From NCBI GenBank assembly GCA_003550325.1, contig QKWP01000002.1, forward strand, positions 206,367-270,366: DNA of 64,000 bases, written 5' to 3'. Under the pieces are notes generated by a model that did no database searches, was not told the DNA's origin, and worked only from the letters and a program-made list of their open reading frames with translations. The number at the start of each line of letters is the position of its first letter. The first letter of the stretch is position 1. The DNA comes from Gigaspora rosea (lineage: Eukaryota; Glomeromycota; Glomeromycetes; Diversisporales; Gigasporaceae). This document shows, piece after piece, positions 56,552 through 64,000 of this stretch. The position numbers were made by a program, and so were the translations under genes.

Positions 56552-57140
56552 CCTTACCCGTTACTTATAAAATATTTTTGTTCAATTTGAAAATTAATAT
56601 ATAGTAGGCATATATAAAAATGCAGTTAGGTGAATATATATATGATTTCCTTTTATATACTGAAAAGATATGCGGTCGATCATGTATGAGACCTGAAGGA
56701 TGTTGGCTTCATAAAAATGCAATCAAACGCTTTCCTTGTACTGATTGTGGTAAACCTACTCGTTCTAAAAATAGACAATGTCCAGATCATATTAGAAGCT
56801 ATTATGTTGGTAAACATTATCAAAAGTATTATAAAAGGAAAATAGATACTTAATTTTTGGTACCTTGATTTATATATAGGTAAGTGGTATATGATATTAG
56901 ATATGGCGATATTTATTTTTCTTGATATATATGAGTAACGAGAAATTACTTTTTTTGTCATCATCCAATTTGATTAAAAAATATAAAAATAGAAAGTTCT
57001 AGCTATGAAAAAATTTACACCAAGCTAAAGTGTATAAAAGTGCTATAAAATATAGCAGGATAACGATTAAAAGACTTTTAAAGCAATAGTCATATAGAGG
57101 TGTAAAAAAAGTGACCCAGAACTCCCCTTTTGACCCTACT
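56552..57140. repeat. Right 589-bp terminal inverted repeat
   Basis: Inverse of 49946-50534. It contains the right copy of the Cys-rich ORF. Confidence 0.9.
56620..56853 (+). CDS. Small Cys-rich (zinc-finger-like) protein in the right TIR
   Basis: It is the 77-residue partner of 50233-50466, reading outward toward the right end. Its sequence includes ICGRSCMRPEGC, FPCTDCGKPTRS and RQCPDH. The second CxxC is followed by Gly, as in typical zinc knuckles, where the left copy has Asp. Both copies are open from start to stop. Confidence 0.6.
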   Translation: MQLGEYIYDFLLYTEKICGRSCMRPEGCWLHKNAIKRFPCTDCGKPTRSKNRQCPDHIRSYYVGKHYQKYYKRKIDT

Positions 57141-57145
57141 AAAAT

Positions 57146-57535
57146 CTTATGATTCACAATATTTTACTAATTAATTCTAACTTAATGCACTAGGTAACCT
57201 TGTTCAGAGACTAAAAATACATTAGATCAGCAGAATTGGTTTTATTTTACTTGAAATTTAGAGAAAAGATGCTTAAATTTGACTTTTTTGATCAAAAATC
57301 CAAAATGATGCATCTATTCTCCAAATTTCAAGTAAAATAAAAATAACCCTGCTGATTTGATGTATTTTTAGGGTTATACAAGTTTACTTAGTGCATTAAG
57401 TTAGAATTAATTAGTAAAAGTTTGTGAATCATAAAGATTTTATAGAATTTTACTACTAAAATTTTATAAAATCTTATAATACATAAATTTTTATTAAGAA
57501 GATTTTATAAAATTTTATTAACACAACTCTTTCCA
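57146..57535. repeat. Array of palindromic MITEs (right arm): A-B-A
   Basis: The right half of the interrupted MITE-A ends at 57222. MITE-B follows (57223-57359, 137 bp, the same length as the left copy), then another MITE-A from 57360 that fades near 57535. Confidence 0.75.
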
Positions 57536-58532
57536 ATGAACTTGGACCAAATTTCTAATGGAAGAAAAACAAAATAATTTATGTTGAAGCATTGCAGGTA
57601 CTTTATAGTACTGTAGGCTAATACATAATACAGTTTTTGGAAAGATCAACTGCTTGCTCCAGGGACTCCTTTCACAATTTCGGCATCAAACCAAGAGTAT
57701 TATTGTGCAAGATAACTGGCAGAAGGTGCCCTTGTACATGAAATTTTTGTGGAGACCAAAGTTTAGTATCTTCGTCAACAAAGTATTTTGTGGTAAAACA
57801 GTGAGGAACAACAAAAATTTGAGTTTTATCTTTCTACACTCTTCTTTAAATTTTCTTCAAGTCTCGTCTTGACCCTTTTGGATTTTTCTTGGAATTTTTG
57901 CCAAAAAGTGGGCATCCCAGCTTACCCCATCCAAAGAATAGATAGTGTTTACTCCTTCCTAATCGGGAATGCATCTTCAATCGAAACTAGAACATCACGA
58001 GCGAGTTTGGTGACAAACAAGTAAATATCAGGTCTGGGACCCGGAAGGGTCTGTGAAAAAATCCTTTTCATTTTAGACGTAGTTTCTTATGTATACATAT
58101 AATACTTTGGTAGGATTATCTATACAGTATTATATAATTTTTAACATTGTTGGTGTTGTAGATGTTTTAACACCTTTATATTCTTCCCTTTTATTTCTTT
58201 ATCTTGGTTTTTCTTTTTGCTGTTTTTATTTTTTTTTCTTGTTTGTTTACTTTTGGTTTTGGTTGTTTTGGTTCTCGTATATCTGCTTTTGCCCTCTTTA
58301 AAATTTTCTCCTTATTTTTTCTTTATCTTATGAGAAGCTCAAGGATGAAGTTTTTTTGAAGGGTAGAATATAAAAAGTAAACAGCCACTGTTTAGTGATT
58401 TAAAGGAGTACTTCTTGACAATTCAGAAAGCTAATGAGGAAATAAAGTGTCATGAAGGCAAGTTAAATTGGGCATTCTCGTAGCAGCCAGATGAATTTTT
58501 ATTATAAATAGAATAGTTTAAATAATGTTTAA
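57536..58532. other. Intergenic stretch with a faint coding-like patch
   Basis: The minus strand of about 57600-58060 has less AT and short frames (for example KFHVQGHLLPVILHNNT and IYLFVTKLARDVLVSIEDAF) interrupted by many stops. This may be an old gene or element remnant. I recognise no family. 58100-58330 is T-rich low complexity. Confidence 0.35.
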
Positions 58533-58540
58533 GGGTAGAG

Positions 58541-58773
58541 CAGTATCTGAAATTGAGTTGCAGAGTCTGCGGACTGCAACAAATTTTAAATTTCTGCAAC
58601 CAAAATCTGAAGTGCATATGCAAATTCCGCATATAAATTTGCAAATTTTATTATAAATTTTGATTAAATTCTTATATGCGCAATTAAATTTTTATAAATT
58701 CTTATAATTTGCAACTATTTTTTTTATTTAGTTGCAGCCCGCAACTAATTTAAAAATTGAATTTCAGACACTG
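58541..58773. mobile_element. 233-bp hAT-like MITE in the tip of the TTAA element
   Basis: It begins CAGTATCTGAAATTGA and ends TCAATTTCAGACACTG-like sequence, with GGGTAGAG duplicated on both sides (58533-58540 and 58774-58781). The 8-bp target and CAGTG/CACTG tips fit hAT. It contains many TTGCA/GCAAC words. Confidence 0.85.
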
Positions 58774-58922
58774 GGGTAGAGGGTATGATGATCATTTTCG
58801 TATATAGAAATGTAGTATTTTTTGTGTAATACATGTGAAAATCATAGATCTAGAATTTTCTATGATATAATAATCGATCTTTTTTTTTTAACTTTCTTTT
58901 TTTGAATATATTCTATTACTAA

Positions 58923-59088
58923 GGGGCATGCCATTTATTACATAATATTTTTTACTTAGTAGCTACCTCTACCCATATATGGTGTGATCATTTTATCTAA
59001 TTCTGATTAATTAATATAATATATAGACGTGATTACTACTTCTGACCATGTATCCATAGTAAAAATTATGTAATAAATAGCATGCCCC
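58923..59088. mobile_element. 166-bp PIF/Harbinger-like MITE
   Basis: GGGGCATGCCATTTATTACA and, inverted, TGTAATAAATAGCATGCCCC-like sequence form ends of about 30 bp, flanked by TAA (58920-58922 and 59089-59091). A 3-bp TAA/TTA target with GGG tips is the PIF/Harbinger pattern. Confidence 0.75.
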
Positions 59089-59091
59089 TAA

Positions 59092-60453
59092 TTGTTGTTG
59101 GTGTCGCCGATTTTGGTGTCATTTTGTATCAGAGCTTTGTTGCAAACTCATCGCTTTCAGTGTTATAGTTTTTGACATTGCTGTTTAAATGTTCTTTTGA
59201 ATGCAGATTTCATCATTTGTGCAGTTTTACGTCGCTGAGGTGTTTGTCGCTTCCGGGATCCTAAGTACTGACTATTGTTTTTTCTTTTTTTTTTGTTCTA
59301 ATCAAATTTTTTTCTTTTTTTTCTAATTCTTTTAGGTATTAACGACTTGAAGCAAATCGGCTTCCTTTGGTAAGATATATAGTAGTTTTCAGATTCGGAA
59401 CTCTTTGATCGACTTTTTCTTGCTTTAATCGAAAGTATTGGTGTGTTAAATTTAGCAAACCGTCAATGGACTTGGTCATTTAAACAGAATCTTCCTAGGT
59501 AGGCGATTTGAGGTCCTGTGAACATTGATTTAATGTTTCTGTAGATACAATTTTTCCTTTGGTTAAATAGTTAAATAAAGTTGGGTTTAAAATAGTGGAG
59601 AACGGGTTTTAGGTAGTTAGAGTTTTTTAATTGGAATTTGTAATAGAACTAGGAGAGGAAAACAGATTCTAGTTAGATAAGGGTTTCGGGCGGGATTTAG
59701 GATCAAGTGTCGAATAATGATCAATATTACTGTATTATTAGAGACTATGTAATTTTATGAATAATTTTAATTTATTTATACGCAGCTAAATTTTTAAATA
59801 TTTTATCCAAAACATAAAAAGGAATTGTATTTTTATTTTAATACTAATTATTGTAAAAATTATTATGAAGTGAATTATTATGATTATGATTTATTAAAAA
59901 AAAACAGAAATTTATATCATAAACTTGTACCTACAATACATATTATCCTTAGTACTGTAATAATACTATATATGTTCTACTAGCATCCTCTATTTCTGCT
60001 GATGCTGTTTATCCCTTTCAACACCGATTCTCTATTAAACAAACTACGCAGGAGATACCGAGTAGGACCAGAGTTTAAATTAATGTGAATACATAAGAAC
60101 ACATATTTTAACCAGCCAGAGGACATACAGACAGCAGCCAAAAGTATTAATAAAGAGATTAAGGAACAGGAGGCGTTAAAGGAACAATTAAAAAAGGACT
60201 AAGAAAACAAAAAATAATATTATACTATTAATCATTAATATATTAATAGTAACAATATAACTTCTTTTGTTCCATTAGCATGTCCTATTACTACTGATTT
60301 TGATAATAACAAATGCCTTCATTTCAAATGAATAAGTCTATCTCTGAAGATTTTTGATAGTAAACGAATGCCTTATATTCCTCCTTTTCAATTTCAATTC
60401 CATATTTATAACGGCTATAGCCTAAAGTAACTTCGAAAATACAATTGTTATAA
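59092..60453. other. Interior of the TTAA element without a recognised gene
   Basis: It contains T-rich sequence near 59270-59320 and AT-rich sequence elsewhere. A short frame at about 60015-60200 (TDSLLNKLRRRYRVGPEFKL, then EDIQTAAKSINKEIKEQEAL) has ordinary composition and may be a gene remnant of unknown kind. Confidence 0.4.
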
Positions 60454-61440
60454 GGGTGTGATGACTTAGAGAAGTTGGTAAGTTGTTACCCCCAAGTGGC
60501 AGGTCTAGAGTTCAAATCCCAGTGGTGTCGCTTTTGAAAAATAGACCTGTGTTCTGGTAACTGTGTCTTGTCGATCGGTTGGGTACATTACCTGTAGTCC
60601 TTGGTTACCATCTTGAATGGGAGCTCTCGGGCGAAATTGTATCTTGTTACACAGACAAATCCAAGGAACCAGAGAAACAGAAACCCATTTGGCAAGTCCC
60701 AAGTGGAGAGGTAGCTGGACTTTCAACGGTACCAGGGAAAAGGATCTTAGTAGTGACTGACCGAAAAACTGAATGGGCAAGAGCTCCTATGGCAAAAGGG
60801 GGCCCACCAACCTGGCTGCTGGAGTTACCAGAGGAAAAGGTCATGTGTTATAGAAGCATGAACCAAGGAAAGAGAGTCCTTAGGCATCTAAAAGCCTGGC
60901 AGACCGATCCTTCCGGGCCAACTGGATTGGTAGTCTGGGATAACTGGGGAAAAGGATCCAAAGAGTAACTGACTGGGTACTGGGGTCTAGTGAACTTCGC
61001 AAGGGCAGTAGTAGGTAATGGTAGCGGTTGCAGGGTATTCCCCCTAACTGCAAGTTGTTTGCCTCGGTGAATGCGTAAGTTACTGAAAGTGTAGGTGAAT
61101 ACCTGTGGGTGACAGGTATCACTCTACCAGGTTTAACACAGGGGCAAATGCCATCCAATAAGTGTTTGGCTAAAGCCTCAGGGTACTTTTAACAGCAAAT
61201 TACTCGTAAAAGGGTATATTGGAAGGAACATTGAACATGGGTAGAAGCCAGAGAGTTTAAATAGGCAATCCTCTAGTTGGGTTGCAGGTATGGTGTCTAG
61301 TGTAGAACCTTTGGGCGGGCTACTTAAATTAGATAACCAAAAGTTGTACGTGTGGCTAGTTGTACTCTCGTCATACAAATGTAATATGTAGCACAGTCAT
61401 ATTGACCGGGCCAACCCGCTTGTACCAATAAAGTGCATGG
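60454..61440 (+). mobile_element. tRNA-derived SINE-like retroposon, copy 2
   Basis: The head GGTGTGATGACTTAGAGAAG matches the minus-strand head of 2358-3061, with a box-B-like GTTCAAATCCC at about 60510. The segment at about 61240-61380 (TTTAAATAGGCAAT, TAGTTGGGTTG, GTGTGGCTAGTTGTA) matches the 3' part of copy 1. It is about 280 bp longer than copy 1 in the middle and more GC-rich than its surroundings. The 129-codon frame at 60579-60968 has no counterpart in copy 1, so the element is treated as noncoding. No clear target repeat or A-tail. Confidence 0.7.
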
Positions 61441-62357
61441 ATTCGAATCTATAAAAACCACCAACTTCTTGAAATGCTTATATAAAACTTAAAAAACAGA
61501 AAGAAGACATATCAAAGCATTCAGATTTTATGTATACCAGTAAGTTTCTTAAAATGAGTCAAAATATTATGCCTCTTATTTCATATATCTTTTCTATTTA
61601 CGAACATACATGTTTATATGTGCTGTAAGGTTTTTATACCATGGCAAAGTTCAGTTAGTTTTTTTACGAATATGGAAATATGATTGGGTAAGCTATTTAT
61701 TCTAGAAGTTGATAGAATAAATTACTATCCAAAAATTTTAAGAGAACTTTCAGGGTATCCCAAAAAATTTTGGGTTAACCCAGAAAAGTTTTACTGTATA
61801 TACAAGTACATTTTTTTTAAATAAAATTGATTCTAGAAATTTCCTTACAATAAATAGAGGTTTTAATTTACATGGCATGAAATTTTGGCAAGGGTTAATC
61901 ATGACCTTAAAAATTTTTATCAGGGGCATATTTTTTGTAACATATGATTTTCTCTTGTACCATAAAAATTATATAAAAAATGATCGACATACCCTCTACC
62001 CTTAACATTGTATAAAAAAGGCAATAGCCTATATTCTAAAAATAAAGATAGAACCTGTCACACAAAAAAAATATAAATTTTTATTAATTAATTCTAACTT
62101 TATGTACTAAATAAATATGTACAGCATCTAAAATACATCAAATTGGCAGAGTTATTTTTATTTTACTTGAAATTTGAAGAATAGATACATAATTTTGGAT
62201 TTTTGATCAAAAAAAGTCAAATTTAAATATTTTTTCTCCAAATTTCAAGTAAGGGAAGCGCCATTTATCACCTGATTTTTTAGGTAGATGGGAGGTAGAG
62301 CAATTATCAGGTTCTATATATAATATAATATATATAATATATATAAATAGGGAATAG
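61441..62357. other. AT-rich stretch; partial MITE-A and MITE-B copies at its end
   Basis: 61441-61990 is the right interior of the TTAA element. Outside it, 62065-62138 is the right half of a MITE-A and 62139-62250 a truncated MITE-B. 62300-62345 is a TATATAA simple repeat. No gene. Confidence 0.5.
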
Positions 62358-62983
62358 AAATTTGTCGCGCCCGCGACATGTCGCACCCCTGATTCGGCCA
62401 ATCAAATCACACGATTTTGTAGACAAAAAATTTTATTTTTTAAAAATTCAAAATTTTACTAGTAAAATATAAAAATAAATGAGCAATATCAAAGCATATA
62501 ATGTAAAATTTATTCTGAACAACTTTTTCTAAGTCATAAAGATAGATTATCTTAGTAAAAAAACGTTTTATAAGAAAAATCAAAAATTTTGAACATTAGC
62601 ACATATAAAACTTTTTTTTGCTAATATAAATCTATATCTATCTTTATATTTAAGAATTATATGTAAAATTTTATGCTAAACAACTTTTTCTAAGTTAAAA
62701 AGGTAGATTATTTTAGTAAAAAAAAAGTTTTATATGTGCTAACTTTGGAAAATTTTGATTTTTCTTATAAAACGGCTTTTTTATACTAAGTCAATCTATC
62801 TTTATAACTTAGAAAAAGTTATTCAGAATAAAATTTTACATTATATAGTATGCTATTTTATATAAATTTTACACTTTATTATGTAAAATTTTTAAATTTT
62901 AAAAAAAATTTTTTTGTCTATAAAATCGTGCGATTTGATTGGCCGAACCAGGGGGTGCGACATGTCGTGGGTGCGACAAATTT
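62358..62983. mobile_element. 626-bp foldback element
   Basis: Both arms, about 300 bp each, are complementary along nearly their whole length: AAATTTGTCGCGCCCGCGAC at the left with GTCGTGGGTGCGACAAATTT at the right, then GGCCAATCAAATC with GATTTGATTGGCC, and inner blocks such as AACTTTTTCTAAG with CTTAGAAAAAGTT. No target repeat is certain. Noncoding. Confidence 0.8.
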
Positions 62984-63394
62984 ATTTTCTCATATAAATA
63001 TATATTTATATATATTATTATATATATATAATTTTTAATATTGAATAACTTTTGATCGACCAGTCCATTTTTGATAATTTAACTACCAAAATGTTCGCCT
63101 TAGTGAGCCGATTCTAACAAGCCTAAAATCACTAAATTCTAATCACAGGATTCTAAGATCAACAAAGATTTGTATTCTATAAACAATTAATAATTAAATA
63201 TGTCTAATTTGGTGCACCTAAGTTCTATAATAAATACCACGGCTATATCGATCAGAATCAGATTATTTTAGTACCATTCAATTCATCTCATTGAGACTAG
63301 TGCTCCTAGGTCCAGTCCGGGTCCAGTCTGAGATCATACCAGACTCACTAGGTCTGGTCCGAAATCTGCAAACTTGTCTGAGTCCAAATATAAT
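62984..63394. other. AT-rich stretch with a GGTCCAG-rich patch
   Basis: At 63299-63385 words like AGGTCCAGTCCGGGTCCAGT and TCTGGTCC recur, starting TAGTGCTCC, which looks like one tip of a hAT-type element. No gene. Confidence 0.4.
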
Positions 63395-63396
63395 TA

Positions 63397-64000
63397 TCCC
63401 TTAGATTGTAACACAGGCAAATTTGCCTGCGTATTTTAAAATTTTTAATAAAATTTTAAATATTGATTTTAGCATATCTTTTCTAAGTAAAAAATATTCT
63501 TTAAGTTTTGTTTTAGTAACTTTGTTATAAAATTTTTTTAAAATCATTAGAAAACTTTAATATAATAAATGTTTAAAGTTCTTGTATTGGCATTTTTACT
63601 ATTAAAATTTTTCTTTAGATTTTTTCAAATTTTATATGTTCCTGTCTATAAAAAAAATCTTTACTTCTAATACAAGTCTTAATTTTTACAAGTAAATCAT
63701 TAAAGTTGCAATAATGAAAGTTGTCATCCTTTATATAAACTACAATATTGTCTTAAGAACTATAGTTCTAAAACTAAAACTAAATAAGATCGCAGAAAAA
63801 TTGTAATAAAATTTTTTAAAAAAATTTTTTCTTAAAATTATCTATTTTCAGCTTATATGTAACTATAATTTATTTTCTTATAATATAAAAACTAATTTTG
63901 CAAAAAAGTAATCCTTATTTTCAAATATAATTGTACAAAGTTTTATTTAATTATTTTAGTATTTTAAAAAAGTAAATCAGAGCTAAAAAAGTGCAAAAAC
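63397..64000. mobile_element. TA-flanked foldback element, copy 2, cut by the window end
   Basis: It is the inverted counterpart of 13327-13969: TCCCTTAGATTGTAACACAG and the palindrome CAGGCAAATTTGCCTG, followed by the same interior, with TA before it (63395-63396). About 604 of the expected 640 bases are inside the window. The two copies look very similar. Confidence 0.85.

Larger units (their letters stand above)
49946..57140. mobile_element. 7.2-kb TIR transposon with gag, protease and integrase but no polymerase
   Basis: It starts AGTAGGGTC, ends GACCCTACT, and has 589-bp inverted repeats (49946-50534 and 56552-57140). AAAAT flanks both sides (49941-49945 and 57141-57145). It interrupts a palindromic MITE-A whose halves (113 and 77 bp) add up to the length of the intact 189-bp copy at 35401, so the borders are certain. 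Cargo: a small Cys-rich ORF in each repeat, an HTH-like ORF (plus), a long gag-protease reading (minus), an integrase (plus) and an orphan ORF (minus). No reverse transcriptase, RNase H, DNA polymerase, ATPase or capsid gene can be found. The integrase type and TIR structure recall Ginger and Maverick/Polinton transposons, but the gene set matches neither. Confidence 0.9.
58533..62001. mobile_element. 3.5-kb TTAA-flanked element (GGGTAGAGGGTA family), copy 2
   Basis: TTAA lies outside both ends (58529-58532 and 62002-62005). The right end reads inverted as GGGTAGAGGGTATGTCGATC, and the left end reads GGGTAGAG, then a nested insertion, then GGTATGATGATCATTTT. The tips match those of 22376-22890. 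Three younger elements sit inside. The remaining interior has no transposase that I can read. Confidence 0.75.

Noticed and set aside
49946-57140. Maverick/Polinton assignment for the 7.2-kb element
   Set aside because: It is half their usual length or less, and I see no DNA polymerase B, packaging ATPase or capsid-like gene. The protease is of the retropepsin type rather than the cysteine type.
49946-57140. LTR retrotransposon assignment for the 7.2-kb element
   Set aside because: The 589-bp terminal repeats are inverted, not direct, and there is no reverse transcriptase or RNase H.
60579-60968. 129-codon ORF of ordinary composition
   Set aside because: It lies inside a SINE-like repeat whose other copy (2358-3061) has no matching frame; the composition follows from the GC-richer repeat.

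Overview
This looks like eukaryotic nuclear DNA from a very AT-rich, repeat-laden fungal genome. The evidence is short GT-AG introns, TATA boxes, LTR retrotransposons, fungal-type transposases, tRNA-derived SINE-like repeats and a 62-base N gap. The gag-like protein, the Plavaka-type transposase and the His/Ser/Arg-rich genes resemble families that I associate with arbuscular-mycorrhizal Glomeromycotina (Rhizophagus-like). That assignment is an inference; there is no marker gene in the window. Only two ordinary host genes appear intact: a cytochrome P450 (37.5-39.6 kb, minus) and a class I terpene synthase (47.2-48.6 kb, plus).

Layout. 1.4-14.4 kb: one Ty3/gypsy retrotransposon (Gypsy-1) with both LTRs and a short target-site repeat. 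Younger insertions interrupt it: a solo LTR and a SINE in the 5' LTR, a 3.3 kb repeat-rich insert and a short foldback element in the polymerase, and a hAT-like element carrying a second foldback element in the 3' LTR. 14.6-17 kb: a hAT-like MITE and a broken pogo/Tigger-type transposase. 18.2-21.3 kb: a second decayed gypsy polyprotein, split by a 180-bp MITE. 22.2-25.8 kb: a broken Plavaka-like transposase (minus), split by a TTAA-flanked element. 28-32.6 kb: two decayed, intron-containing, low-complexity genes on either side of a 1.8 kb hAT-like element that carries satellite repeats. 33.4-35.4 kb: an unrecognised ORF followed by an LTR-like stretch containing a 13-bp minisatellite.

37.5-48.6 kb holds the P450 and the terpene synthase, pointing away from each other about 7.6 kb apart with only MITEs and simple repeats between them: a candidate terpenoid pair.

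The most unusual feature is a 7,195-bp element at 49,946-57,140. It has 589-bp terminal inverted repeats and a 5-bp target-site repeat. It carries a gag-like protein, a retropepsin-like protease and a retroviral-type integrase, plus two small extra ORFs. A 77-residue Cys-rich protein is encoded in each inverted repeat. No reverse transcriptase or DNA polymerase is visible. Removing it restores a 190-bp palindromic MITE whose intact relative lies at 35.4 kb, so its ends can be fixed to the base.

57.2-64 kb is a nest of further elements: a TTAA-flanked element with hAT-like, Harbinger-like and SINE insertions, a 626-bp foldback element, and a second copy of the foldback element seen inside the Gypsy-1 LTR. 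Across unrelated elements, many premature stops are TGG, CAA/CAG or CGA codons changed by one C-to-T or G-to-A step, which suggests decay driven by cytosine deamination.
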